This document shows, one piece after another, positions 52,216 to 61,895 of a stretch of 64,000 nt of DNA; the stretch's first letter is position 1; each line of letters opens with the position of its first letter. The translations under genes and the position numbers were made by a program. Where the stretch lies: assembly GCF_003724155.1 (NCBI RefSeq), contig NZ_RJJQ01000012.1, forward strand, positions 62,001 through 126,000, given 5' to 3'. The notes beneath the pieces are model-generated. The model had not been told where the DNA came from, did not search any database, and was given only the letters and a program-made list of their open reading frames with translations. Source of the DNA: Flexivirga caeni (GTDB taxonomy: Bacteria > Actinomycetota > Actinomycetes > Actinomycetales > Dermatophilaceae).

Positions 52216-52899
52216 AGCGCGGCCGTGATCCGCCACGTGCAGCCGTCCGCGATCGGGCCGACGGTCCAGGCCAAGTTCATCGTTCATGTCGTCAACGGAC
52301 TGAATCCGACCATCGCCTGGCACGTAGCCGAATACAACTTCGACGCGGAGCCGCCAGTGGCTGAGCTACCCGCCGGGGGAGAGCGGCCGCCACCGGTTCC
52401 ACCCGCGCCTGCAGAGACCCAGCGCATCGGTACCCACCTGCGGCAGACCTCCGGCGAGTTCGTCGTCGGGTTGCGCCGGCCCGGACTGGCCTTCGGCAGG
52501 GTTCCCATGCGTCGCTGGGCGCGCGGCCTGCGCTCCCGCGCCGCGCGCGTACCGGCATGGCAATATTGTCGGTCTGCCGGCTGGTGACACTCGCCGTCTT
52601 CGCGTGGTGGTGGCTGCACATCGGTGTCCGCGGCGGTTCAGTCCCACCTGCTGCGCGCCATGGGCAGCCACCCGGTCGTTCAATCTGGTCACCGGACACC
52701 GCGCGTCGGTGCTGCATGCAATACACCACCCACCGGTACGCCAAGAGCCCCGCGCGTCAGGCAGAGCGTCTGCATGAAGCCGCGTCATTGCGGGTTGGCG
52801 GGCGAGTCCGGCAGGTCTCGGACTATCCCGTGAAAGAGGGAGGTTAGGAGGTTAACGACGCCCGACAGGAGGGTCGGTCGCCGATGTAGCGTGGGCTGC
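52216..52899. other. Decayed region without a supported gene
   Basis: Several open frames exist on both strands but none has a ribosome site, a recognisable fold or consistent codon use. Together with the flanking fragments it looks like gene wreckage. Confidence 0.5.
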
Positions 52900-53889
52900 T
52901 CAGCGGCCGAAGAGGTTCATCAGGTTCTCCCCTCGTGCCGTGCGTTCGACGACCACTCTGTTGCCCTGGCGCTGTCGGATGAGGACGCCGGTCCGTTCCA
53001 GTTGCTCCACGTGGTACGTGGTCCGGCTGGGCGTGAGTTGCACTGCCTGGGCAAGTTCGCCCATGCCCAGCGGCCGGTCCAGCGCCATCAGCACGGACGA
53101 GCGGATGCTGCCCACCAGGGTCTCCAGCGGTTGTTCGGGCAGCGGTTGTCCCGTCTCGTCGATCAGCGTGCCGAGCCCCGGCAACGGGTACCCGATGCCG
53201 ACCGCAGCCCATTCGTGCGTCTGGAGCGAGTCTCGCAGCGACCGCTCCATGACGACCAGAGACGCCGGTGCTCCGGCCAGCACTGGGAACAGCTCGACTC
53301 GCCGGGCCAAGCGGGCTCTGATAGGCGTCCCCGACGTACCACGCAACCAGTCTCCTTCCAGCCGCGTGGAGGGCACCAGCCCGGCGAGTATTGCGGCGCG
53401 GTCCGATGCCGTGCGCATCAGGTCGACGCGTCGCTCCTCGTGGTCCAGCAGCGCGGCAGCGCGCGGCCAGAACTCCCGGGTGACCGAGGACGCGTCCCGG
53501 ATGCTCCGTGCCGCGGCCTGGTGGAATCTCGGCTGGTTGTCGATCATCTGCCGTACCCCGAGCGGAAGCTTCTCGGCGAAGTGGTGCGCGGCATCGAGCA
53601 GGTTCGGGTCCTCCGGCGCATCGGCGATCTGCCGCAGCTTTTCGTCGATCGACAACGGCTCGAGGTAGATGTCCTCGGAAAGCGGCCCCGGGACCACGTA
53701 GCGCAGCAGCTGCAAATGCGGAACGTGCGGACGGATCAATCGGTGCAGTTCCTGCCGCCATACGCCTGGCATGCCGACCGGCATGGCGCCGGCCGTGCCG
53801 GCGACGTGCAATAGCGCCGACGTAAACGGTCGGCGGGTGAAGACGAACTCCACTTCATCGAGGTTCCGCAGATCGAGGTCGACAAACAT
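52900..53889 (-). CDS. ArsR-like winged-helix regulator with large N-terminal domain
   Basis: A 329-residue protein. The C-terminal 70 residues form a winged HTH: SIRSSVLMALDRPLGMGELA, QAVQLTPSRTTYHVEQLERT, then VLIRQRQGNRVVVERTARG. The N-terminal 240 residues are of the kind found in single-gene actinobacterial ArsR/HTH_20 regulators and hold no recognised enzyme motif. The ATG at 53889 has only a weak AAGG before it. It stands alone among broken genes, but its reading frame is intact. Confidence 0.78.
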   Translation of the reverse strand: MFVDLDLRNLDEVEFVFTRRPFTSALLHVAGTAGAMPVGMPGVWRQELHRLIRPHVPHLQLLRYVVPGPLSEDIYLEPLSIDEKLRQIADAPEDPNLLDAAHHFAEKLPLGVRQMIDNQPRFHQAAARSIRDASSVTREFWPRAAALLDHEERRVDLMRTASDRAAILAGLVPSTRLEGDWLRGTSGTPIRARLARRVELFPVLAGAPASLVVMERSLRDSLQTHEWAAVGIGYPLPGLGTLIDETGQPLPEQPLETLVGSIRSSVLMALDRPLGMGELAQAVQLTPSRTTYHVEQLERTGVLIRQRQGNRVVVERTARGENLMNLFGR

Positions 53890-54075
53890 CCGGGGCCTTT
53901 ACACCTTGATCGGGGAGCCCCAGGACGCGCGAAACCACCGGCATTACGACGACCCCCCGCAACACCATTTGGTTTGGATAATAATCGTCTCCACTCCCGC
54001 GCGAAGGCGATATGCAAATGCCGACAACGTTAGGAAGCTCACACCGATCACCGGCGGGCCGGACAGCCCGAAGAG

Positions 54076-54366
54076 TCATACCAGCGACTGTTTGACTCCG
54101 GCGATCTTGTCGAGCGGGCCGTTGACGAACTTCGGCGAGCTGTCGGTCGACAACTCCTGTGCCAGCCGCACGGCCTCGGTGATCACGACCGGGCTGTCGA
54201 CGTCGCCCCAGACCAGTTCCCAGGTCGCGGACCGCAACAGCGCGCGATCGACGGCCGGCATCCGCTCGGGCGGCCAGTCGCTGCTGCCGTAGGTCTGCAA
54301 CGCGTCGTTGATCGCCGCCCAGTGCTCGACGACGCCGCGGACGATCTGCACGGTGTAGTCCGGCAA
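54076..54366 (-). pseudogene. nusB: NusB C-terminal fragment
   Basis: The frame DYTVQIVRGVVEHWAAINDA, then PERMPAVDRALLRSATWELV and ITEAVRLAQELSTDSSPKFV is clearly the C-terminal two thirds of antitermination factor NusB (family patterns RMPAVDR and ELSTD.SP.FVNG). The N-terminal RNA/NusE-binding part (about 45 residues) is missing: upstream sequence no longer resembles NusB and no good start exists (the first possible codon is a TTG). Probably a dead second copy, since nusB is essential and must be elsewhere. Confidence 0.75.
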
Positions 54367-54440
54367 CTGTGCCGGCGAACGGCTGACGTGAACGGGCCGC
54401 GCCCGGGTCCCGGGTTGTGCGTGAGCCGCCGCGGCCGTTA

Positions 54441-55088
54441 TCAGTCGATCAACTGATCGCGCGCGGCTTCGGAGCGCAGCTCGGTCTTCGTGCGTGCGAT
54501 GCGACCGCTGGCGGCATACTTCGCCTTCACACGCTCCAAGTAGGTCTTGGCGGTCTCGCGCGCGACTCCCAGCTCAGCGGCGACGGCGTCGAGCGTGAGC
54601 CCGGACGCGTAGAGGATCAGGGCACGTTCCTCCTGCCCGCTGAAGCGCGGCCGGGCTCGGTCACCGGCGATGATTTCGGCCGCCTCCGGTGACATCCACG
54701 TCGCGTGTCGCAGTGCTGTGTGTATGGCCACCAGCAGGTCCTCCTCTGAATCACGCTTGCCGACGACGCCCGCAACACCAGTGTGCAGGACCGCACGTAG
54801 CAAGGGTGCAGAGGCCATCGCCGAGAAGACCAGCACGAGGATGCCTTCGTCGACCATTCGGGCGACCGCTTGCGGATCCACGCTCGGGCCGCGGTCGACC
54901 ATCAGATCAAGCAGGACCAGATCGGGTCGATCGGCGTCGGGTTGCCGTTGGGTCGCAAAGAAATCATCGAGGGTCTCGTGCGCCGACAGCAGCTGAAGAC
55001 GGGGGTCCTGCTCGATCAACTCCACCGTGCGGCGGCGCTGCAGCACGTGGTCCTCGACCACGACGAGCAGTGCACGGCGATCCTCCAT
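54441..55088 (-). CDS. LuxR-type response regulator
   Basis: A 215-residue regulator. A receiver-like domain (LVVVEDHVLQRRRTVELIEQ, phospho-Asp in DLVLLDLMVDRGPSVDPQAV, Lys in GVVGKRDSEEDLLVAIHTAL) is followed by an HTH: FSGQEERALILYASGLTLDA, VAAELGVARETAKTYLERVK. The HTH is of the type that pairs with tandem-kinase sensors in actinobacteria. It starts nine bases after the kinase stop, so the pair is co-transcribed. Confidence 0.88.
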   Translation of the reverse strand: MEDRRALLVVVEDHVLQRRRTVELIEQDPRLQLLSAHETLDDFFATQRQPDADRPDLVLLDLMVDRGPSVDPQAVARMVDEGILVLVFSAMASAPLLRAVLHTGVAGVVGKRDSEEDLLVAIHTALRHATWMSPEAAEIIAGDRARPRFSGQEERALILYASGLTLDAVAAELGVARETAKTYLERVKAKYAASGRIARTKTELRSEAARDQLID

Positions 55089-55097
55089 CAGGCCACC

Positions 55098-57416
55098 TCA
55101 CTGTGGGTGCGCATCGACACATGGCCATGCCACCTCGATCAGGATCTGCTCGGACAGGCGCTGCATCCCGTGGCTCCAACCATCGCCAGTCGGCAGGTGC
55201 GACAGGTCGGCTTCGCGGACCCCGTCACCCACGATGATCAGCTGATCTGTCTTCGGACCACCGTACAGGCTGACTGACAGTGACTTGCCGGGAGGGGTCG
55301 CTGCGATCGCGCCCAGTACCAGCGCCCCGAGGGCGGCGGCAGAATCCGCACTCTCGGCGTCGACGCCTTCACCGCCGCGGAAGACCAGCTGTATACCACG
55401 GGCGCGCGCTTCGGCGAAGGCGCGAATCACCCACGGGCCGAGCCAGAGCATTCGTGCGTCGAGAAGGGTGGTATGGCGCAGATAGCTCTCGTGTGCGCTG
55501 CACTCTTGCTGCACTCTACTGGCGTGGGGGTCTCGGCTTCCGTCGGCGATCGAGCGCAGCAGTTCCAGTGCCTTCGCGAGGCCTCCGTCGATCAGTTCGC
55601 GCCGGCCCCGAGCGATGGCCATCTCGGCCTCCGACTCGGCGCGGGCCTGCGTTGCTGCACGCGCGGCCTCCTGCCCACGATCCGCGAGCGACCGAACAAC
55701 GCCTATCACGACGTACCAGAAGGTCACCACGAATAGGGGTGGCATTGCCCCGACGACCACCACCGGAGCAGCCGGCTGCGCATGGTACTGAAGGACCACG
55801 GTGGTGACGACGACCGCAGTCGTGACCGCCGCGGCCGCCCACCAGAAGCCCGCGCGGGAGTGCAGGTTGCTACGTAACAGGATCAGGGTCGGGGTCACCG
55901 CGATCGCCTGCCACGGGATGACAGACGACTGCCCGAAGTCGACGCCGCCGAATGCCAGTACAAAACACGCTGGTGCTGCAAGAACCAGGTAGACGACCAC
56001 GAGTGCTCGCGCCCACCCCGGCCACAGCCTGGCGCTCCAGGCCAAACCTGCGCCGACCGCGACCAGTGCGAGCGCCGGATAGGCGAGGGTGAGCCGGCCA
56101 GGATGGTTGGCCGACTCGATCAGGACTCCGACTGCTGTCACCGCTGCCGTCCATACCCAACCGAGGCGTTCTTCCACGGCATCCGCCAGCGACGTGGCGG
56201 TTTCTGGAGGGTCAAGCTCGGCGTGTTCGGGCCGCTGCCAGCGCAGCCTCGCATCGACACCCTGACCGGGAGCGGTCATGATGGACGCGTCGATGCCGGC
56301 GTCACGTGCCCTGGCCAGTACGGACGTGGCAAGTCCTCGGCCCGGTTCGATGTTGCCGTCGAAGCCAACGCCGCCGTCGTGGACGGTGACCGTCACTTGT
56401 TTTTCGTCGACGTGCGCGTCGACGCCGACGTCGGTCATCCCAGAATGCTTCGCGGCGTTCTGGACGAGCTCCCCGACGGCGCCGTCTAGCGCCTGCAGCG
56501 CCGCTTCCGGCAGCACGGTGACCAACACTTCGGGCGGTGTGCCGGAGTAGTGAACCTGCACCCCGTACCGAACGCTCCACTTGTCGACGTTCAACACTGG
56601 CGCGTGCGTGGGGCGCTGCGCCCACCGGGACTCCACGCGTGCGACGTCGGAACGACAACGCTCCCGGACCAGGTCGCGTGCGCTGACCGCTCCCCGACCG
56701 GCGGCCACGGAACCGAGCGTGTTGATGACAGTGTCGTGCAGGATTCGTCTATCCTCTGCGCTTTCCAGTGCGGCTTTGCGCAACGCCGCCAACCGGTGCC
56801 GCGCCCGGACCGCGTCTGCAGCAGACTTCTCGACGAAGGTCGCGTAGCGGACCAGGCTGCGGCGGGCGATCAGGCTGGCAATCGTCATACCGACGCCGGT
56901 GACGGTCGCCGAGCGTGGGACGTCGGCCGCCCAACCGGGATGCATCCACAATTCGGCGAGGCAGAGTGCAGGCAGCAGGACCGCAGACGTTGCGATGCTC
57001 GCCCAGCCGCGCAGCACGAACGCGGGCAGTACCCACCAGAGGTTCTGCAGCCAGAGCACCGCGAACAGAAACGGTGAATTCAGTTCAACCGCAACGTAGT
57101 AGTAGGCGTACAGCGACGAGTACACCGCGAGCAGTGCGACCCAGCCAGGCAGGACATCGAAACTGCCGGCGAGAGCAAGCACGGCGACGAGCAGGCAGAT
57201 GAGCAGGACGGACCTCGGGATCCTGCCGCCGGACACCAAGAGTGCGCCGGCCACGACCACCTGCCAGGCCACGCCGCCAATCAGCAGCGCCTGCCGAATC
57301 GACTGGATCAACGCGCTCGCGAGCCAGCCGGGGCGGTAGTTGACGTCATCGACGCTGTCGGTCGGGTCCAGCCCAAGAGGGCTCCATCGCCCTCCAGCAA
57401 TTGCAGGCGACGTCAT
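55098..57416 (-). CDS. Two-part sensor histidine kinase
   Basis: A 772-residue membrane protein with two kinase-like halves. The first half has about six N-terminal helices, a HisKA_3-like motif EDRRILHDTVINTLGSVAAG and an ATPase domain (ALDGAVGELVQNAAKHSGMT, TVHDGGVGFDGNIEPGRGLA). The second half has another set of about six helices (LVAVGAGLAWSARLWPGW and others) and a weak ATPase-like domain (AALGALVLGAIAATPPGKSL, IIVGDGVREADLSHLP) in which the phospho-His and much of the N-box are missing. TAGGAGAG precedes the ATG by seven bases. The second half may regulate the first. Confidence 0.82.
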   Translation of the reverse strand: MTSPAIAGGRWSPLGLDPTDSVDDVNYRPGWLASALIQSIRQALLIGGVAWQVVVAGALLVSGGRIPRSVLLICLLVAVLALAGSFDVLPGWVALLAVYSSLYAYYYVAVELNSPFLFAVLWLQNLWWVLPAFVLRGWASIATSAVLLPALCLAELWMHPGWAADVPRSATVTGVGMTIASLIARRSLVRYATFVEKSAADAVRARHRLAALRKAALESAEDRRILHDTVINTLGSVAAGRGAVSARDLVRERCRSDVARVESRWAQRPTHAPVLNVDKWSVRYGVQVHYSGTPPEVLVTVLPEAALQALDGAVGELVQNAAKHSGMTDVGVDAHVDEKQVTVTVHDGGVGFDGNIEPGRGLATSVLARARDAGIDASIMTAPGQGVDARLRWQRPEHAELDPPETATSLADAVEERLGWVWTAAVTAVGVLIESANHPGRLTLAYPALALVAVGAGLAWSARLWPGWARALVVVYLVLAAPACFVLAFGGVDFGQSSVIPWQAIAVTPTLILLRSNLHSRAGFWWAAAAVTTAVVVTTVVLQYHAQPAAPVVVVGAMPPLFVVTFWYVVIGVVRSLADRGQEAARAATQARAESEAEMAIARGRRELIDGGLAKALELLRSIADGSRDPHASRVQQECSAHESYLRHTTLLDARMLWLGPWVIRAFAEARARGIQLVFRGGEGVDAESADSAAALGALVLGAIAATPPGKSLSVSLYGGPKTDQLIIVGDGVREADLSHLPTGDGWSHGMQRLSEQILIEVAWPCVDAHPQ

Positions 57417-57596
57417 CTGTGGGCTCTCCTACGCGACACCATCGGTCTCCTGCTGCCGTAGAACCTGACAAGAATGCCCCGCGATGTCCGGCGAGTGCTG
57501 CTGACTGCCCGCGACGTCCGCCACCTGGCCGGTGCCAGTACCAGGCTAGAGCGACCATCGGAACCTGGCAGCAGCGGGGCGGCGACTCTAGCGAGA

Positions 57597-57882
57597 AATA
57601 GGAGGTGACCAGCCACACCTCGAACCCGTGTGCTTCCAACCAGTAGAACGGCGGCTTCCAGTAATCGGACGTTGCCTCCATCACCACCCGGGTTACGCCC
57701 AGGTGCATTAACCGCTCGGCCATCACCTGTAGCGAGCGGGTCATTGTGGAGTAGGTCTGCACTTTCCGCACCCGCCGGGTCGATCCCTTCGGATCGGGGA
57801 CTCGCACGCAGCACACCAGTTCGGCCTTGCCGATGTCCAGCGCGGCGACCCGCGTGATGCCCACAAGCGCAGCTCCCAGCAT
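57597..57882 (-). pseudogene. IS110-family transposase N-terminal fragment
   Basis: From an ATG at 57882: RVAALDIGKAELVCCVRVPD, RRVRKVQTYSTMTRSLQVMA, LGVTRVVMEATSDYWKPPFY and WLEAHGFEVWLV. This is the DEDD-type catalytic N-terminal domain of IS110-family transposases (first Asp in LDIGK, Glu in MEATSDYWK). After residue about 95 the similarity stops abruptly and the C-terminal transposase_20 domain is absent. Its other end is unmarked, as IS110 has no terminal repeats. Confidence 0.8.
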
Positions 57883-58198
57883 CCGACTAATCCATGGCCA
57901 CCAAGGGACCAGGGAGATACGACGTCTGCGGGCAGCTACACCCCAATTTCAGCCTGGAACGGGCCACCCCGCCAGGGGCGGCAGGAGACCAATCCCTTCG
58001 ACGAATCATTGGCCCGACGGCCGGCGAGAAGTCGCTGGCCATGGTTCCTCCCTCTTTGCCAGCACAGTGTCCATTGGCACCAACCGGCCGGCCGCCAGCG
58101 TCGTCCCGTCGGCCGACAGCTACCCCGTGACCCCCGCGCATCACCGCCGGACCCGCGTCACGAAATCACCAGCGCCGCGTGAACCCTGCCAGCCGTGG
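57883..58198. other. Gap next to the IS110 fragment
   Basis: No gene, promoter or repeat is convincing in these 316 bases. Open frames on both strands are proline/arginine-rich and lack ribosome sites. Confidence 0.4.
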
Positions 58199-58618
58199 TC
58201 AGCCGTCGTCTCGGACCGTGACCACCGGGCACGGCGCACCTGCGGCGCAGCCCTGGCTCACCGATCCGAGCAGCAGCCCCCGGAATGGCGACCGTCCCCG
58301 GGTCCCGACCACGAGCAGTTGTGCGTCGGCGCAGGCCGCGATCAGACTCTCCGTGGGGTCACCTTGCGCAGTGGACAACTCGATCGGGACACTCGGTGTC
58401 GGAGCGATGCGGGAGACGTTGCGCACCAGCTCCGCGGCCGCTGCATCCTGCATCTGGCCCGGATCGAAGGCGCCGGGTACGGCGATCATCGGCATCTGCC
58501 ACGCATACACGGCCCGCACCGGCCACCCGAGCAGGTGCGCGTGCTGCAACGACCAGGCCAGAGCGGCGAGCGAGTGCTGGGACCCATCGACGCCCACAAC
58601 GATCCGCTGGTTGCTCAT
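58199..58618 (-). CDS. Universal stress protein, single domain
   Basis: A 139-residue USP. RIVVGVDGSQHSLAALAWSL at the N-terminus and LLVVGTRGRSPFRGLLLGSV then GAPCPVVTVRD at the C-terminus give the complete ATP-binding loop (G-x-R-G-x9-G-S). The ATG overlaps the stop of the MFS gene (ATGA), so the two are translationally coupled. As at 1-2.5 kb, a transporter and a USP form an operon; USPs are known in some bacteria to bind and tune transporters. Confidence 0.92.
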   Translation of the reverse strand: MSNQRIVVGVDGSQHSLAALAWSLQHAHLLGWPVRAVYAWQMPMIAVPGAFDPGQMQDAAAAELVRNVSRIAPTPSVPIELSTAQGDPTESLIAACADAQLLVVGTRGRSPFRGLLLGSVSQGCAAGAPCPVVTVRDDG

Positions 58619-60072
58619 GCTGCCACCGCCTGTGACTCGTGGTGCTTGGCCATGCTCAGCTCGGTCAGTTCTTCCAAGGTACGGCCCTTCGGCTCCGGCA
58701 GACAGATGGCGGTCACGACCAACCCAGCGAGGGACACGAACCCGGCGACCAGTTCGGCGCCGCGGATGCCCATTGACGACGCGAGCATCTGCGGGAACAG
58801 GTAGGCCCCGACGCATGCCCCGATCTTGCCTGCAGCCGCGGAAATGCCGTGGCCGGTGGTGCGAACCTGGACCGGGAAGATCTCTGCTGGGTAGACGAAG
58901 GTCGTGGTGTTGGGACCGAACTCGCTGAACAGATAGCTGATCCCGTACAGCAGCAGGAAGGTGGCGGCGGTCTGCACGACCGACGGCACCGCGGCGATGA
59001 GAAAGAACGCCACCGCCATCATCGCGAAGCCGAGCAGTTGGATGGTGCGGCGACCGATCCGGTCCATGAGCCAAATCGCCAGCGCGTAGCCCGGCAACGC
59101 GAAAACCGCGAAGATCGCCAGTTGCAGCAGCGTGTTCTGCAGCAGGCTCGCGTGCGGGCTGAGCAGCTTCAGGACCGCGGGGCTGGAGATGGAGTTGCCG
59201 TAGTAGGCAAAGTCCAGCAGCGCCCAGCCCAGCGCGGTGCCGATCAGCCACTTGACCAGCCGCGTACTGGAGAAGAGCATCAGCGCACCCGTCAGGGCAC
59301 CCTCGTGCACCCGCGCCGTCGACTCAGCAGGGGCTGGTGCGTCCGATGACTGGCCGGTGGCTGCCGCGATTGCGGCTTCGGCTTCCTGCGCCACCCCGCC
59401 GGCCAGCGCGAATCGTGGTGTCTCCTGGATCTGGCGGCGCAGGTAGAACACCGCCAGCCCCGGGATGGCGCCGAACCCCAGCAGCAGTCGCCAGATCAAC
59501 TCGTGCGACAGGCCAGAGGCCAGCAACGCCGAGGCCAGCAGCGGCCCGAACACCAGCCCGGCGCCTTGCATCGCGAAGACCAAGCCGACCATTCTGCCGC
59601 GGCTGGCCTTGCCGGAGTATTCGCTCATGATGGTCGCTGACACCGGGTAGTCACCTCCCACGCCGATGCCCAGGACGATCCGGAAGATCAGCAGGGCGAC
59701 ATACCCGGGCGCGAGCGCGGACGCGATGGCGCCCGCGGCCAGGACGAGCACCTCGTAACCGTAGATCCGCTTCCGGCCGAGCACGTCGGCGATCCGGCCG
59801 AAGATGATCGCACCCGCCGCCGAGGCGACCAGGGTGGCGGAATTCAGCAAGGACACCTGGTTGGTGGACAGATGCCACTGCGTTTTCAGCAGGCTGACCA
59901 CCACACCGATCACGAACAAGTCATAGGCGTCGGTGAAAAACCCCATACCCGACACGAACATGATCTTGAACTGGAACCGCGTAGGCCGAGAGCTGTCCAG
60001 CGCGGCGAGCCCGGGCACATCACTCAATGAAGTAGACACGTCGTGCAGGCTGTCGACGGACCCTGGAACCAT
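58615..60072 (-). CDS. MFS transporter, sugar/phosphate porter type
   Basis: A 485-residue permease with twelve expected helices. The loop after TM2 has the family signature GRIADVLGRKRIYGYEVLVL, TM4-5 holds FRIVLGIGVGGDYPVSATIM (the pattern G-G-D-Y-P-x-S of fungal Pho84-like phosphate/H+ symporters) and TM10-11 FVYPAEIFPVQVRTTGHGIS. The substrate is probably phosphate or an organic anion. The start is uncertain: the ATG at 60072 is assumed; a GTG at 60039 is also possible. Confidence 0.88.
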   Translation of the reverse strand: MVPGSVDSLHDVSTSLSDVPGLAALDSSRPTRFQFKIMFVSGMGFFTDAYDLFVIGVVVSLLKTQWHLSTNQVSLLNSATLVASAAGAIIFGRIADVLGRKRIYGYEVLVLAAGAIASALAPGYVALLIFRIVLGIGVGGDYPVSATIMSEYSGKASRGRMVGLVFAMQGAGLVFGPLLASALLASGLSHELIWRLLLGFGAIPGLAVFYLRRQIQETPRFALAGGVAQEAEAAIAAATGQSSDAPAPAESTARVHEGALTGALMLFSSTRLVKWLIGTALGWALLDFAYYGNSISSPAVLKLLSPHASLLQNTLLQLAIFAVFALPGYALAIWLMDRIGRRTIQLLGFAMMAVAFFLIAAVPSVVQTAATFLLLYGISYLFSEFGPNTTTFVYPAEIFPVQVRTTGHGISAAAGKIGACVGAYLFPQMLASSMGIRGAELVAGFVSLAGLVVTAICLPEPKGRTLEELTELSMAKHHESQAVAA

Positions 60073-60231
60073 CCTCCACAAACAGCAACATCGTCATGCA
60101 CTGCACATGAACAATGGAAGACATCCCGCCTGGCAGGGCCACAGCGCCTCCTGGACCGGGCTACGCCCATCCGGCAGATCGCCGCCGGGCGCCATACAAA
60201 ATCCGTTGCCAGCCCTCCGTAGAATGGACGA

Positions 60232-60738
60232 ATGGCCACGAAAGCGAAGAAGTCCGCCAAGGACGAGCCGGCCAAGAAGGTCGTGGCGAGCAACCGCAAG
60301 GCGCGGCACGACTACCTGATCGAGGACACCATCGAGGCCGGCCTGGTGCTGACCGGCACCGAAGTGAAAAGCCTGCGCATGGGACGCGCCTCGCTCGTCG
60401 ACGGGTATGCCGACGCGCGGCACGGCGAACTCTGGCTGGAGAACGTTCACATCCCCGAATACATCAATGGCAACTGGACCAACCACGCCACTCGTCGGCG
60501 CCGCAAACTGCTCATGCACCGGCACGAGATCGACAAGCTGATCGGCAAGTCGCAGGAGGCGGGGCACACGCTCATCCCGTTGTCGCTCTACTTCGTGAAC
60601 GGCCGGGTGAAGGTCGAGATCGCGCTCGCGAAGGGCAAGCGGCAGTACGACAAGCGGCAGGCGTTGCGCGAACGGCAGGACAACCGCGAGGCGGAGCGGG
60701 CGATGTCGCACGCCGTACGCCGCGCCCATCGGCAATAG
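60232..60738 (+). CDS. smpB: SsrA-binding protein SmpB
   Basis: A 168-residue SmpB, which brings tmRNA to stalled ribosomes. The beta-barrel core is [40 protein letters not shown] and the C-terminal basic tail [36 protein letters not shown]. In actinobacteria it usually follows the ftsX/peptidase block directly. No tmRNA gene is seen in this window. The N-terminal Lys/Ala-rich extension is usual in high-GC relatives. Confidence 0.97.
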   Translation: MATKAKKSAKDEPAKKVVASNRKARHDYLIEDTIEAGLVLTGTEVKSLRMGRASLVDGYADARHGELWLENVHIPEYINGNWTNHATRRRRKLLMHRHEIDKLIGKSQEAGHTLIPLSLYFVNGRVKVEIALAKGKRQYDKRQALRERQDNREAERAMSHAVRRAHRQ

Positions 60739-60761
60739 CCACTGCGACTTACACTGGACAG

Positions 60762-61895
60762 ATGAGCGCGATTCTTGCTCGTCGTCCCGTCCTTCGCTGG
60801 GTGGCGCCCGGCGCCGCCTTGGCGGTGATCATCGCCGGCAGTCAGCTCGCTGCACATTGGCCGGCCAACGCCGCCGTCTCGCTGCCACCCAAGACCGCAC
60901 AGCAACTGCTGGTCGATCTGCAAGGGGCAACGCCGCACGCGCTCAGTGGCACCGTCAAGGCAACTGCTTCGCTCGGCCTGCCGCAGCTGCCGGAAGGTAT
61001 GACGGGAGCCGACGACAGCGCCTCGCCGCTCGGCCTGCTGAGCGGCACCCACACCGCCAAGGTCTGGTATGACGGCAAGACCTCCGGCCGCATCGCCCTG
61101 CTCGGCGACTCCGCCGAGACCGACCTGGTGGCCAATTCCTCGGGGCTGTGGCTGTGGCAGAGCTCGGACAAATCGGTGCTGCACGTGCCGGGCGGCTCGC
61201 TCACCTCGACACCGCCGCGCCGCACGGGTCCGGTGCACGCCGAGCCCGGCTCACGGCAGGCGATCACACCAGGTATGGCGCAGCAGTTGTCCACCCCGGA
61301 GGGTGTCGCAGCGTTCGCGTTGCGCATGCTCGACCCGAGCACCCAGGTGACCACCGACAGCAACGAACGCATCGCGGGGCGGGCGGCTTATCAGCTCGTG
61401 CTCACGCCGAAGACGAGCGGCACCACCATCGGCTCGATCCGCATCGCCTTCGACGCCGCCAACTTCACGCCGCTGCGCACCGAGATCTTCGCCAAGGGAG
61501 CCGCGAAACCGGCTGTCAACGTGGGGTTCTCGTCGATCAGCTATCAGCGTCCGTCCGCGAGCGTCTTCGCGTTCAGGCCCCCTGCAGGCGCGAGCGTGAA
61601 GACCGTCAATCCGTCGACGAAGGCCGGGCACACGCGACCCTCGGGGTTCAGCGCACCGCAGCTGGTCGGCAAGGACTGGGCGAGTGTGCTCGTCGGCAAA
61701 CTGCCTGCGCACGCGACGTCCGGCGCCGCGAAGGAACGTGACGTCTTGCGCATGCTGCCCTCCGTGTCCGGTTCGTGGGGGAGCGGGCATCTGCTGAGCA
61801 CGTCGCTGGTCAACGTGGTGCTCACCGACGACGGCCGCTACGCGATCGGCGCCGTCCCCGCTGCCAGCCTGTATGCCGCCCTCGGTCGAGGCTGA
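60762..61895 (+). CDS. LolA/MucB-like secreted protein
   Basis: A 377-residue exported protein. The N-terminal helix (WVAPGAALAVIIAGSQLAAH) is a signal peptide or anchor. The rest has the fold of LolA/MucB-type sensors: TAKVWYDGKTSGRIALLGDS, DLVANSSGLWLWQSSDKSVL, AGRAAYQLVLTPKTSGTTIG, and VNVGFSSISYQRPSASVFAF. In actinobacteria such proteins often precede an ABC-2 transporter, as here. It overlaps the next gene by 23 bases. The role is not known; a lipid or signal binding role is inference. Confidence 0.78.
   Translation: MSAILARRPVLRWVAPGAALAVIIAGSQLAAHWPANAAVSLPPKTAQQLLVDLQGATPHALSGTVKATASLGLPQLPEGMTGADDSASPLGLLSGTHTAKVWYDGKTSGRIALLGDSAETDLVANSSGLWLWQSSDKSVLHVPGGSLTSTPPRRTGPVHAEPGSRQAITPGMAQQLSTPEGVAAFALRMLDPSTQVTTDSNERIAGRAAYQLVLTPKTSGTTIGSIRIAFDAANFTPLRTEIFAKGAAKPAVNVGFSSISYQRPSASVFAFRPPAGASVKTVNPSTKAGHTRPSGFSAPQLVGKDWASVLVGKLPAHATSGAAKERDVLRMLPSVSGSWGSGHLLSTSLVNVVLTDDGRYAIGAVPAASLYAALGRG

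Noticed and set aside
52126-52587. 154-residue protein at 52.1-52.6 kb
   Set aside because: Its first part is the out-of-frame ugd fragment and the rest lacks any coherent fold or start signal.
60100-60800. tmRNA gene next to smpB
   Set aside because: No tRNA-like ends or tag-peptide frame could be found.
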